A model generated the notes under the pieces. The model did not search any database. It saw only the letters and a list, made by a program, of their open reading frames with translations, and was not told where the DNA came from. DNA of 64,000 bases from JACMLD01 sp038207265 (GTDB taxonomy: Bacteria > Bacteroidota > Bacteroidia > Chitinophagales > Chitinophagaceae). The stretch lies in contig JBBQZZ010000014.1 of NCBI GenBank assembly GCA_038207265.1, forward strand, positions 1-64,000, given 5' to 3'. Shown one piece after another: positions 24,937-33,514 of the stretch; position 1 is the stretch's first letter; each line of letters starts with the position of its first letter. The translations under genes were made by a program, and so were the position numbers.

Positions 24937-25523
24937 CAATGAAGTATTGCAGCGGTCAGACAGCACTGGATGAGGATGAAGCAGACGGACTTCGTTTAAA
25001 AATTATTACCACCCATGGGGAACTGAATGAATTTGAACAACAAAATATTGAAAGGGCAATGATTTGGCTGAAGACAAAGAAACTGAAAGAAGAAGACTTG
25101 TTTGCTGAAAAATTCATAAAAGATCTGCACCTACGCATGTATGCCGATGTCTGGAAATGGGCCGGTCAATTCAGAAAAACAGATAAAAATATAGGTGTTG
25201 AAAAACATTCAATACCTATGTTTTTAAAACAATTGCTGGATGACAGCAGGTATTGGATATCAAACAAAAGTTTTCCGGAGAAAGAAATAGCCCTGCGGTT
25301 TAAACACCGTATTGTGCAAATCCATTGTTTTGCCAACGGAAATGGTCGCCATTCAAGATTGATAGCAGATTGCATTATGGAAAAATTATTTAAGAAGCCT
25401 GCATTTACATGGGGAGCCGGAATGACTGTAGCACAAGCTGAATTGAGATCAGCATACATTACAGCATTGAAAGAAGCTGACTCAGGTGACTATACCCGCT
25501 TGATAGAGTTTGCAACAACATGA
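24927..25523 (+). CDS. Mobile mystery protein B (Fic-domain protein)
   Basis: A 198-aa Fic protein. The Fic core HCFANGNGRHSR (His133, then G-N-G-R) is complete, so nucleotidyl transfer to a target protein (AMPylation or similar) is expected from the family. The conserved KWAGQFRKTDKNIG stretch that precedes Fic cores is also present. The start at 24927 overlaps the end of gene A by 10 bp; an alternative start is the ATG at 24939. I see no clear inhibitory (S/T)xxxE(G/N) helix within the protein, so inhibition may come from protein A. The target is unknown. Confidence 0.87.
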   Translation: MGLAMKYCSGQTALDEDEADGLRLKIITTHGELNEFEQQNIERAMIWLKTKKLKEEDLFAEKFIKDLHLRMYADVWKWAGQFRKTDKNIGVEKHSIPMFLKQLLDDSRYWISNKSFPEKEIALRFKHRIVQIHCFANGNGRHSRLIADCIMEKLFKKPAFTWGAGMTVAQAELRSAYITALKEADSGDYTRLIEFATT

Positions 25524-25570
25524 TACAAACTACCTTTTCATTTTATTAACCTCCGCTGCTCGTTCCATTT

Positions 25571-25578
25571 TATATTTG
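25571..25578 (+). promoter_or_regulatory. Candidate -7 promoter element for glucokinase
   Basis: TATATTTG is an exact match to TAnnTTTG, 32 bp before the glucokinase ATG, giving a leader of about 25 nt. No convincing -33 element is seen. Confidence 0.4.
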
Positions 25579-25609
25579 CCTGTATCTTTAACTGATCAAA
25601 AAACATTGC

Positions 25610-26644
25610 ATGCCCAATAAATCATTAATTCCACTGGCTTTTAAAAATGATGCTGCAACTATAAAAAAACCGGTAACCATCCTGGCAGGAGATGTTGGTG
25701 GAACAAAATCAAATATTGCCCTTTACCGCGCAGATGAAAAAGGCCTCACCCTTTTACGCGAAGGAAAGTATGTCTCACAGGAATATCATTCACTTGCGGA
25801 TATTATTATTCAATTCACCGGTACAGAATGGCCGGATCGTATATGCATGGCCGTTGCGGGTCCGGTACTAAATGGAAAAGTTCATCTCACCAATTTATTA
25901 TGGAACCTGGATAGTGCCGCCATGAGTACCGCATTAAAAGTGCCCATCCATTTCATCAATGATCTTGAAGCAACCGGGTATGGTATGGCTGGCCTGCATA
26001 GCAATCAATTGGCTCCGTTACATAGCGGTTATGCTGTTGGTAAAGGAAATATAGCGATTGTAGCCGCAGGAACAGGTTTAGGAGAAGCCGGAATGTATTA
26101 TGATGGAAAGCAGTATCACACTTTCGCTACAGAAGGAGGACATAGCGACTTCCCTGTTCGGACAGAACAGGATGTTGATCTGTGGCGGTTTTTGCAACAG
26201 CAATATGGACATGTAAGTGTTGAAAGAGTTTTATCTGGCCCGGGTATTCATGCCATATTCAAATTTCTTACTACCGTTGAACGCAAGCTGGTTCCTGAGT
26301 CATTGCTTGAGCAAATGAAAGAACAGGATCCTTCCGCGGTCATTAGCAACGCCGCCATTCATCAACAGGAGCCGGTTTGCATGGAGACCCTCAAACTCTT
26401 TGTACGTTACCTGGCGATGGAATCGGCCAGTATGGTTTTAAAATTAAAAGCTACCGGTGGTTGTTACCTCGCTGGTGGGATTGCTCCTAAAATATTACCC
26501 GTATTACAAACCGGTGATTGGTACAAACATTTTATTGATGCAGGTCGCATGCAGGCGTTACTGGAAACGGTACCTGTATATGTTGTATTAAATGAGAAAA
26601 TCCCATTGCTGGGTGCGGCCTACTATGGGGCGTACAGCATGTGA
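25610..26644 (+). CDS. glk: Glucokinase
   Basis: Phosphorylates glucose with ATP in the cytoplasm. This 344-aa protein belongs to the bacterial glucokinase family (not ROK). It has a phosphate-binding loop LAGDVGGTKSNIALY, a substrate loop FINDLEATGYGM containing the catalytic Asp, AAGTGLGEAGMYYDG, and EGGHSDFPVRTEQD with the glucose-binding E-G-G-H. Length is typical. It stands alone, convergent with the Nei/Fpg gene 17 bp downstream. It would take up glucose released by the secreted trehalase and GH65 enzyme encoded earlier in the window. Confidence 0.92.
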   Translation: MPNKSLIPLAFKNDAATIKKPVTILAGDVGGTKSNIALYRADEKGLTLLREGKYVSQEYHSLADIIIQFTGTEWPDRICMAVAGPVLNGKVHLTNLLWNLDSAAMSTALKVPIHFINDLEATGYGMAGLHSNQLAPLHSGYAVGKGNIAIVAAGTGLGEAGMYYDGKQYHTFATEGGHSDFPVRTEQDVDLWRFLQQQYGHVSVERVLSGPGIHAIFKFLTTVERKLVPESLLEQMKEQDPSAVISNAAIHQQEPVCMETLKLFVRYLAMESASMVLKLKATGGCYLAGGIAPKILPVLQTGDWYKHFIDAGRMQALLETVPVYVVLNEKIPLLGAAYYGAYSM

Positions 26645-26661
26645 TAACCAATCAACATTTA

Positions 26662-27390
26662 TTATTTATATAGCACCTGGCAATTGTTGCAGAAAAATGT
26701 CCGGCGCTTTGTTTTGCCCAACCATTCTTTGTGCAATTGAATATTGCAGCGTGGACAAATTTTTTTGGTATAAATCAGCCAGTGTTTCTTTAAAACAAAC
26801 GCTTTCTTCCATTTCAAAAAATCAAAACTGTACTGTACAGCGTCCTTTATCAATGCTCTTTGTTGTTTAAGAGGAATTTTATTTGTTTTGCTTTTCGGAT
26901 GAATGCTGGTGCGAAATAAAACTTCGTTCTTAATAATATTGCCGACTCCGGAAAACATGGTCTGATCAAGTAATACATCACAGACCATTAGCCCCGATTT
27001 TTTTATTTTTTGTAATGCTTTTGTTGGATCCCATTCTTTGTTGAGTGTATCTGCCGTCCAGTCATAAACTTCGTTGGGATCTTTTTCTATTAAAAGGATG
27101 GCACAGGTGTAGAAATTTATTTCAGTCTTGCTGAATTTTAATTGTAACCGCGGTTTTGCTTCCTTCCTTTCGTTGATGCGATAGGTGCCAAACATTAAAA
27201 AGTGAATGCGTAGAAAAAATCCATCGAAACAAATCAACAGATGTTTACCCCAGGTTTTAATATCAATAATTTTTTTATTTTCCAGTTTGTGCAGGTCAAT
27301 TTTCGCATTACCGCTAGCTTTCAAAATTTTTTTGTTTTTAAAATCCTTTATGGCCTCTTTGGCGATGATGATGGAAGGTCCTTCTGGCAT
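26662..27390 (-). CDS. Endonuclease VIII / formamidopyrimidine glycosylase family
   Basis: A base-excision DNA glycosylase/AP lyase of 242 aa. The ATG at 27390 gives MPEGPSI with the catalytic Pro2 and Glu3 of Fpg/Nei enzymes, while the longer frame starts at a non-ATG codon. It has an H2TH region (LLDQTMFSGVGNIIKNEVLF) and a C-terminal Cys4 zinc finger (CPRCNIQLHKEW..FFCNNC). The MPEGP start favours Nei-like over Fpg (MPELP). It removes oxidised bases, probably pyrimidines. It overlaps nothing and is divergent from the DUF72 gene. Confidence 0.88.
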   Translation of the reverse strand: MPEGPSIIIAKEAIKDFKNKKILKASGNAKIDLHKLENKKIIDIKTWGKHLLICFDGFFLRIHFLMFGTYRINERKEAKPRLQLKFSKTEINFYTCAILLIEKDPNEVYDWTADTLNKEWDPTKALQKIKKSGLMVCDVLLDQTMFSGVGNIIKNEVLFRTSIHPKSKTNKIPLKQQRALIKDAVQYSFDFLKWKKAFVLKKHWLIYTKKICPRCNIQLHKEWLGKTKRRTFFCNNCQVLYK

Positions 27391-27528
27391 ACCGGTACCA
27401 GACAAAACCTGTACCATGCCAGTATTAGATGCGGTCTGCTATTGTTATATAGTCAGTTATCTCTATGAAACCCGGTATCTCCTTTTCACCGTGGTTCAAC
27501 GCTGGTTTCATATTTGTGCTCATTACGC

Positions 27529-28332
27529 ATGGGTCTAAATATAGAATGGAAAATAGGGTGCTCAGGATTTCACTACAAACAATGGAAAGAATTTTTCTAT
27601 CCACCAAAACTGCCGCAACGATTGTGGTTCCAATATTATTCAAGGCATTTCAACACACTTGAATTGAACTCCAGCTTTTACCAGTTCCCTAAATTGCCAC
27701 TACTAAAAAAATGGTATGAAGATAGCCCGGCGGATTTTTCTTTTTCATTGAAAGTACCAAGGCTTGTTACCCATTATAAAAAATTCAGTGACACATTGCA
27801 ATTGATGGAAGATTTCTACGGTATTATTAAAGAAGGACTGGACAATAAAATTGGAATGGTTCTTTTTCAATTACCGCCGCAATTGCATTACAGCGAAGAA
27901 AAATTGCATTCAATTATTAATAATACCAATACACAATTCCATAATGCTATTGAGTTTCGTCACGCCAGTTGGTGGAACAGTGAAGTATACCGGCAATTGA
28001 CAGCAAAGCAGATTTGCTTTTGTGGTATCAGTCATCCATCCACATTACCCAATGATGCGGTAATTAACACTGATTATGTGTACTACCGTTTTCATGGTGT
28101 GCCGGAATTATATAAATCGCTTTATTCCATTGATTTTATCAGAGGAGTAGCTGATTCATTGCTGAAAAGATTGGATGTTAAATACGCGTATTGTTATTTC
28201 AACAATACCATGCGGGATTCCGCATTGATCAATGCGGAATGGTTGCAACGTTACGTAGGTGGAGTAAGGAATACGGAATGGGGGCGGGGAAGTTTGTCTA
28301 CACAATTGGTAAGTAAGCCGCAAGTGGGATAG
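27529..28332 (+). CDS. DUF72 family protein
   Basis: A 267-aa YecE/DUF72 protein with a TIM-barrel-like fold. It begins with the family opening IEWKIGCSGFHYKQWKEFFYPP and contains FNTLELNSSFYQFP, FSFSLKVPRLVTHYK, MVLFQLPPQL and VYYRFHG. The ATG at 27529 is used; the longer frame starts with TTG. The biochemical function of the family is not settled. It is divergent from the DNA glycosylase and precedes the stress/NHEJ group. Confidence 0.88.
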   Translation: MGLNIEWKIGCSGFHYKQWKEFFYPPKLPQRLWFQYYSRHFNTLELNSSFYQFPKLPLLKKWYEDSPADFSFSLKVPRLVTHYKKFSDTLQLMEDFYGIIKEGLDNKIGMVLFQLPPQLHYSEEKLHSIINNTNTQFHNAIEFRHASWWNSEVYRQLTAKQICFCGISHPSTLPNDAVINTDYVYYRFHGVPELYKSLYSIDFIRGVADSLLKRLDVKYAYCYFNNTMRDSALINAEWLQRYVGGVRNTEWGRGSLSTQLVSKPQVG

Positions 28333-28446
28333 TTATAGAAGCTATACTTTGACCATTTTGTCTTCAATGAGATGTTTTAGTCATGGTATGGTTTTAGCAT
28401 TTCGCAAATGAAATCGATAACTTCCTAATAGTAAAAATTTCATTTT

Positions 28447-29028
28447 ATGGCATCGCTCATTGGAAAAAAAATTGCAATACTCACCGATCATGGATTCGAA
28501 GAAATCGAATTGACGAGTCCGAAAAAGGCACTTGAAGATGCGGGTGCAGTGGTACATATTATTTCAAATCAAAGTGGTATGGTAAAAGGATGGAACCAGG
28601 ATCATTGGTCGATAGAGTTGCCAGTTGATGAAAATCTACTGAGAGCAGACAGTGAGGTGTATGATGCATTGGTAATACCGGGCGGTGTGATCAACCCGGA
28701 TCGAATGCGTATTAACAAAGAATACATACAATTTGCGCAGGAATTTCTGGAAGCGGGTAAACCAGTTGCTGCTATTTGTCACGGGCCTCAGTTATTGATC
28801 GAGACAGGAATGCTGGATGGAAAGGAAATGACTTCTTACCCATCTATCAAAACCGATCTCAGCAATGCAGGGGCAATCTGGGTTGATAAGGAAGTTGTAG
28901 TTGACAACGGACTTATTACCAGTCGTAGCCCGAACGATCTGGAAGCATTCAATAAAAAAATCATTGAAGAAATATCAGAAGGCATTCGTGATAACAGGGC
29001 GGCTTATACACATGCTATTCATCAATAG
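28447..29028 (+). CDS. DJ-1/PfpI family protein (type 1 glutamine amidotransferase-like)
   Basis: A 193-aa PfpI/YhbO-like protein with a nucleophile elbow AICHGPQLL (Cys111 followed by His112) and the conserved Glu18 in DHGFEE. The length is normal. Members protect cells against stress and carbonyl damage or act as small proteases; the exact activity here is unknown. It leads a plus-strand group of stress and DNA end-joining genes (SDR remnant, small hydrophilic proteins, Ku, LigD), a grouping common in Bacteroidota and often linked to general stress. Confidence 0.9.
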   Translation: MASLIGKKIAILTDHGFEEIELTSPKKALEDAGAVVHIISNQSGMVKGWNQDHWSIELPVDENLLRADSEVYDALVIPGGVINPDRMRINKEYIQFAQEFLEAGKPVAAICHGPQLLIETGMLDGKEMTSYPSIKTDLSNAGAIWVDKEVVVDNGLITSRSPNDLEAFNKKIIEEISEGIRDNRAAYTHAIHQ

Positions 29029-29055
29029 GTCAATCATTTAATAAAGATTGGTTAT

Positions 29056-29319
29056 ATGGCTAAGTCGGTAAAGAAGAAATTAAATCCGCCCCAACAGCAA
29101 AACAGACCGGGTTCAGAAAAGAATATGACGCCGCCACCTCTTATTGCCTCCAGTTTCAAATCCCAAAAAGTTGCCAAACATGGTAGCAAGGCACCCATGG
29201 AACGCGCCGGTCAGCCGGTAGAAGTTGCCCCCTGTTATTTGTTTTTAGCAACCGAAGGCAGTACTTATATGAGTGGACAATTCCTACATCCCAATGGTGG
29301 TGAAATCATAAATGGTTAA
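29056..29319 (+). pseudogene. Short-chain dehydrogenase remnant with internal in-frame deletion
   Basis: This 87-aa frame joins the two ends of a YghA/general-stress-type SDR, a family of about 285 aa. The first 30 residues (KLNPPQQQNRPGSEKNMTP) match the N-terminal tail of the family. From PLIASSFKSQKVAKHGSK onward it matches the C-terminal tail, ending LHPNGGEIING. The Rossmann core, with the nucleotide-binding glycines and the Y-x-x-x-K site, is absent, so it cannot be an active dehydrogenase. The junction falls at ACGCCG codons (T-P) that are conserved at both sides in the family, consistent with a deletion between short direct repeats. The reading frame survived. Confidence 0.75.
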
Positions 29320-29348
29320 AAAATTATTAGTTAATTTAATATCAGTAC

Positions 29349-29537
29349 ATGAAAAAGAATATTGGTAGCAAAGCGAGCAAGAAATTTCCGGTGCGGGAAG
29401 GCCAGGAGAATAGCTCAATTTTAGGAAAAGAAGATGCCGATCACAAGAAAAAATATCCCTGGCCGCAGGAGAAAGATAAACAGGCCAACAATCAACCGGA
29501 GTTTATAGAATCACAAGGCAACAAGAAAACAAAATAA
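29349..29537 (+). CDS. Small hydrophilic Lys-rich protein
   Basis: A 62-aa, highly charged, low-complexity protein (KKNIGSKASKKFPVREGQEN; KKYPWPQEKDKQANNQ) without membrane segment or Cys. It sits 30 bp after the SDR remnant and 20 bp before ku. It shares style and the PWP motif with the 80-aa protein at 32956-33198 that closes the group, so the two may be paralogous small stress proteins. No function is known. Confidence 0.6.
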   Translation: MKKNIGSKASKKFPVREGQENSSILGKEDADHKKKYPWPQEKDKQANNQPEFIESQGNKKTK

Positions 29538-29557
29538 GTTTTAGTAAATCTTTTTTT

Positions 29558-30331
29558 ATGAGATCAATCTGGACAGGCGCTATTGGTTTTGGACTGGTGA
29601 ACATACCGGTGAAATTATTCAGTGCTATAGAAGAAAGCAATCTTGATCTTGATATGCTTGATAAGAAAGATCGTTCCAATATAAAATTCAAGCGCGTGAA
29701 TGAAAGTACGGGTAAAGAAGTGGCCTGGGAAAATATTGTACGCGCATTTAACATGGATGGAAAATATATTGTGTTAAATGATTCTGATTTTGCTGATGCC
29801 ATGCCGGAAAAAACGAAAACCATCCAGATAGATTCTTTTGCTGATGAAAAGGACATCAATACGATGTTATATGAAACACCGTATTATCTTGAGCCGGAAA
29901 AACAAGGCAAGCGTGCTTATGCATTATTAAATACCGCGCTCAACAAGTCAAAAAAGGTTGGTGTAGGTTCATTTGTGCTACGTAACAAAGAACGTCTTTG
30001 CCTGATCAAAGCGTCGGAACATTCGCTGGTATTACATCGTATGCGTTTTAGCCAGGAGATCAGGGATAGCAAGGACCTGGATATTCCTGCTGTGGCACCT
30101 AAACCAGGTGAATTAAAAATGGCGCTATCGCTGATCGATCAATTGTCCGAAACTTTTGATATCAGCAATTACAAAGATGAATATACGTCCAAATTGATGA
30201 AACTGATTAAAGCAAAAGCAGCTGGTAAAAAGACAGCCGCACCGGTTTTAAAAATGGTACGTCCAAAGGGCAAGGACCTGATGGATCAGTTAAAAGAAAG
30301 CCTGGGTTCCAAAAAGAAAAAGGCATCCTGA
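29558..30331 (+). CDS. ku: Ku protein, non-homologous end joining
   Basis: A 257-aa bacterial Ku with the family opening MRSIWTGAIGFGLVNIPVKL, a beta-barrel DNA-ring domain, and a Lys-rich C-terminus (LKESLGSKKKKAS). It forms a homodimer that threads onto broken DNA ends and recruits LigD, encoded immediately downstream. Its TGA overlaps a CTG that I take as the ligD start (CTGA), implying translational coupling. Confidence 0.95.
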   Translation: MRSIWTGAIGFGLVNIPVKLFSAIEESNLDLDMLDKKDRSNIKFKRVNESTGKEVAWENIVRAFNMDGKYIVLNDSDFADAMPEKTKTIQIDSFADEKDINTMLYETPYYLEPEKQGKRAYALLNTALNKSKKVGVGSFVLRNKERLCLIKASEHSLVLHRMRFSQEIRDSKDLDIPAVAPKPGELKMALSLIDQLSETFDISNYKDEYTSKLMKLIKAKAAGKKTAAPVLKMVRPKGKDLMDQLKESLGSKKKKAS

Positions 30332-31899
30332 CCCACTATAATAAAAAAAGAAATTTTAGCGATACACCTGAACCACGCGGGGCAAAAGATGAAGTTGCAA
30401 AACACCGTTTTGTTGTTCAAAGACATGACGCCACCCGGCTTCACTTTGATTTTCGGTTACAGATGAACGGGGTTTTAAAAAATTGGGCTGTACCAAAGGG
30501 GCCCTCAATGAATGCCTCAGATAAAAGATTGGCTGTACAGGTAGAAGATCACCCGGTATCTTATATTAATTTTTCCGGAACTATTCCAAAAGGAAACTAT
30601 GGAGCTGGTAAAGTTGAAGTTTGGGACAAAGGAATATATACCCCCATTGATGAAAAAGGAAAGGTTTTGAATGATCGGGAAGCTAATAACTGGTTAAAAA
30701 AGGGGGAGTTGAAATTTATCCTCAAAGGGAAAAAACTACAAGGTTCATTTGTATTGGTACAATTAAAAAATGATCCCAAAAACTGGTTATTGATCAAACA
30801 CGGGGATGACTTTGCTGTAAAGAATAAATATGATCCGGAAAAAAATGAAGTTGCAGTAGCAAGTAAAAAGGCCATGACAGCTAAAAAAAGAGAAGCGGTA
30901 CCGGCAGTTGTCCAAACAAAAAAATTAACGCGGTATTATAAACCTATGCTGGCAACTCCCTTTGCCACAGCATTTGATGACAAGGAATGGATTTTTGAAA
31001 TCAAATGGGATGGCTACCGGGCCATTGCAGAATGTGGGAGCAAAGAAGTAAAGTTATATTCACGAAACGGCCTTTCATTTCGCGATAAATATGCGGTTAT
31101 TGCAAAAGCATTAGAACACATTAAACACAAAATAGTTATTGATGGCGAAATAGTGGTATTGAACAAGGAAGGCAAACCAAGCTTCCAGTTATTGCAGCAG
31201 TACGAAGAAGATCCGGGTAACCCCATTATTTATTATGTGTTCGACCTGTTATTTCTCAATGGGAAGGATATAAGAGAACTTCCGCTGACAGAAAGGAAAG
31301 CATTGTTGAAAAAGGCGCTCGGGGTAAAGAAGAATGCAATCGTTCAATTCTGTGATCATGTAACGGGCAAAGGAATTTCTTTTTTTAAAAAGGCCAAAGA
31401 GCTCAACCTCGAAGGTGTAATGGCAAAAAAGGCGGATAGCAAATATACTTGTGGTATTCGGACAAAGGAGTGGTTGAAAATAAAAAATCACCATTCGCGG
31501 GAAGCTGTTATTGTTGGATTTACCCAACCACGTGGTAGCAGAAATCATTTTGGTGCATTGATACTGGCTGAAAAGCGGGGAACAAAATTTACTTATATAG
31601 GACATACTGGTACGGGCTTTACTGAAAAAGTTTTAAAAGAACTCCGGGGGCAAATGCAAAAATTCATCACTCAGAAATCACCTTTTGAATCTTCAATAAA
31701 AGTAAACTCGCCTGTTACCTGGCTTACACCAAAACTTGTTTGTGAAATAAAATATACTGAACAAACATCTGATGGAATGCTTCGGCATCCGGTATACATG
31801 GGTTTGCGAATAGATAAGAAGGCGGATGAAGTAAAAGAAAGCAATGAAAAGCCGGCTAAAACAATTGAGCATGAACAGCGAAAAAGAAAAATCAGTTAA
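30328..31899 (+). CDS. ligD: LigD, phosphoesterase plus ATP-dependent ligase part
   Basis: A multifunctional NHEJ enzyme, here with PE and LIG domains only. The first ATG (30463) lies inside the PE domain. Upstream in frame the protein reads THYNKKRNFSDTPEP, then RFVVQRHDATRLHFDFRLQ, the normal PE N-terminus with its essential histidines, beginning at a CTG (30328) that overlaps the ku TGA. With that start it has 523 aa. The ligase domain has the nucleotidyl-Lys motif KWDGYR, then SRNGLSF and VIDGEIVVLN. The frame ends at an A-rich stretch, where the polymerase domain continues in the +1 frame. Most Bacteroidota LigD proteins carry PE, LIG and POL in one chain. Confidence 0.9.
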   Translation: MTHYNKKRNFSDTPEPRGAKDEVAKHRFVVQRHDATRLHFDFRLQMNGVLKNWAVPKGPSMNASDKRLAVQVEDHPVSYINFSGTIPKGNYGAGKVEVWDKGIYTPIDEKGKVLNDREANNWLKKGELKFILKGKKLQGSFVLVQLKNDPKNWLLIKHGDDFAVKNKYDPEKNEVAVASKKAMTAKKREAVPAVVQTKKLTRYYKPMLATPFATAFDDKEWIFEIKWDGYRAIAECGSKEVKLYSRNGLSFRDKYAVIAKALEHIKHKIVIDGEIVVLNKEGKPSFQLLQQYEEDPGNPIIYYVFDLLFLNGKDIRELPLTERKALLKKALGVKKNAIVQFCDHVTGKGISFFKKAKELNLEGVMAKKADSKYTCGIRTKEWLKIKNHHSREAVIVGFTQPRGSRNHFGALILAEKRGTKFTYIGHTGTGFTEKVLKELRGQMQKFITQKSPFESSIKVNSPVTWLTPKLVCEIKYTEQTSDGMLRHPVYMGLRIDKKADEVKESNEKPAKTIEHEQRKRKIS

Positions 31900-32788
31900 A
31901 CTGAATAACCATCAACTGGTGCTGACCAATCTTAATAAGTTGTATTGGCCCAAAGACAAAATTTCCAAGGGCGATCTGATCAATTATTATGAGAAAATGG
32001 CACCGGTTATTTTGCCTTATTTAAAAAACCGTCCCTTATCCTTAAAAAGAAATCCGAATGGAATAGCAGACAAAGGGTTTTTTCAAAAAGATGCCGGCGA
32101 ACATTTTCCCACCTGGATAAAAACCGAACCTGTTTTCGCAGCGTCAACACAGAAGACAGTGAATTATACGCTGTGTAATGATAAAGCTACTTTGATCTAC
32201 CTGGCCAACCTGGGGTGCATTGAAATGAACCCATGGAATTCAACCATTCAATCACCCGGCAAACCAACTTACCTGATCCTCGATATTGATCCTTCAGAAA
32301 AAAATTCATTTGACCAGGTGATAGAAACGGCACGGGTTATTGGGAATGTTTTGGAAAAAGCAGGTGCTCCTTCTTATTGTAAAACTTCGGGTGCTTCGGG
32401 ATTACACGTATATATACCACTGAACAATAAATATGAATATGAACAAGTGCGAAATTTTGCTGAAATGATAGCAAGCAATGTTCAGCAACAATTGCCTGCG
32501 TTCACCAGCCTGGAAAGATCTCTGAAGAAGCGTGGCAATAAAATTTATATTGATTATCTGCAGAACAGTCGCGGCCAAACAGTTGCAGCGGCTTATAGTG
32601 TGCGGCCTGTTGCAGGTGCGCAGGTATCGGCACCATTGACGTGGAAAGAAGTAAAACCAGGATTGCACCCTTCTCAATTTAACATTTTCAACATCGGGAA
32701 AAGAATAGATAAGCTGGGTGATTTGTTTTATATGTCGATAAAAAAAGGTGTTAATATAGTATCCTGTTTAAAGAGATTGGGATATTGA
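31871..32788 (+). CDS. ligD: LigD polymerase (primase-like) domain as a separate frame
   Basis: A 305-aa LigD POL domain of the archaeo-eukaryotic primase fold: LTNLNKLYWPKDKISKGDLI, the metal-binding D-x-D in YLILDIDPSEKN, and CKTSGASGLHVYIPL. It fills gaps and adds ribonucleotides during end joining. It overlaps the end of the PE-LIG frame by 29 bp in the +1 frame. The ATG at 31871 gives MNSEKEKSVKLNN and is a possible independent start; one at 31844 is also in frame. Loss of one A from the GAAAAAGAAAAATC run would fuse both parts. It may be a natural split, a programmed shift or a sequencing error. Confidence 0.88.
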   Translation: MNSEKEKSVKLNNHQLVLTNLNKLYWPKDKISKGDLINYYEKMAPVILPYLKNRPLSLKRNPNGIADKGFFQKDAGEHFPTWIKTEPVFAASTQKTVNYTLCNDKATLIYLANLGCIEMNPWNSTIQSPGKPTYLILDIDPSEKNSFDQVIETARVIGNVLEKAGAPSYCKTSGASGLHVYIPLNNKYEYEQVRNFAEMIASNVQQQLPAFTSLERSLKKRGNKIYIDYLQNSRGQTVAAAYSVRPVAGAQVSAPLTWKEVKPGLHPSQFNIFNIGKRIDKLGDLFYMSIKKGVNIVSCLKRLGY

Positions 32789-32955
32789 CACATACGGGTA
32801 CTAATTTCTACAATTATAACTGGTCATGTGAAATCAGGAACTTTAATTGAATGCAATAACTGCCGTTTCATTAATAATCACGCAATATTTTCCGGCATCA
32901 TTTTTACCCTTGTATAAGAGTCAACAATATTTCAAATCAATTAAATCTGTTGGAT

Positions 32956-33198
32956 ATGAAAAATGATATGAAGGGAAAGCAAAACAGTAGTAATACGCCA
33001 ATGCCCTGGCCCAAAAATAATGACAAGCAAAAAAATCGGCAAACTGGCAATAATACGCCTATAGGAAACGATCCTGCAACAGCCGGTAATTCAGGTAGTA
33101 ACCTGGATAATGATCCTGAAATTAATTCACCTATTTATGATCCGGAAAAAACCGAGAAGAAGATCCCTGTGATGAAAGACAGTGAAAAACCTGGATAG
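32956..33198 (+). CDS. Small Asn/Pro-rich hydrophilic protein
   Basis: An 80-aa low-complexity polar protein (TPMPWPKNNDKQKNRQTGNN, then PEINSPIYDPEKTEKKI) without signal peptide or membrane helix. It closes the PfpI/Ku/LigD group and is followed by a clear terminator. It resembles the 62-aa protein upstream of ku in composition and in the PWP motif. It may be an intrinsically disordered stress protein; function unknown. Confidence 0.55.
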   Translation: MKNDMKGKQNSSNTPMPWPKNNDKQKNRQTGNNTPIGNDPATAGNSGSNLDNDPEINSPIYDPEKTEKKIPVMKDSEKPG

Positions 33199-33240
33199 AG
33201 CCGGAGGGCTATGTAAAGAATGAGGATGCGGAGATTGAGG

Positions 33241-33268
33241 CCTGGCTAGTTATAGCCAGGTTTTTATT
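33241..33268 (+). terminator. Rho-independent terminator after the NHEJ/stress group
   Basis: A perfect 8-bp stem CCTGGCTA (33241-33248) / TAGCCAGG (33253-33260) with loop GTTA is followed by TTTTTATT. It lies 42 bp after the stop of the small Asn-rich protein. Confidence 0.9.
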
Positions 33269-33383
33269 CTGTATGTAACGAACGCAATGAGTAAATATTT
33301 TTCAAGCAACGGACGCAAAGGAGCAACGAGCACAAAGAATAAGAGCCAAGGCAAAGCAAACCAATAAAATTGTTGCGTCTTAG

Positions 33384-33508
33384 CTTCTTTTTCGTTCGTG
33401 GCGAGAAATAAAAGTGAAATGTAAAATAAATTAATAGCATTGCATCGTAGTGTCTTCGCGCTCGTTGCGAAAAATAGAAGTAAAATGCAAAACAAATCAA
33501 TTAAATCA
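33384..33508. repeat. Imperfect direct repeat before the basic secreted protein gene
   Basis: Two copies of about 55 bp lie at 33384-33438 and 33452-33508, sharing a CTTC..CTCGTTGCGA-like start, an AAATA(A/G)AAGT core and an AAAT(G)(T/C)AAAA end. A partial inverted relative (CCGTTGCTTGAAAAATA on the minus strand) lies near 33285-33305. No gene is seen in 33269-33514. The repeats reach to within a few bases of the ATG at 33515. Confidence 0.5.
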
Positions 33509-33514
33509 ATTACA

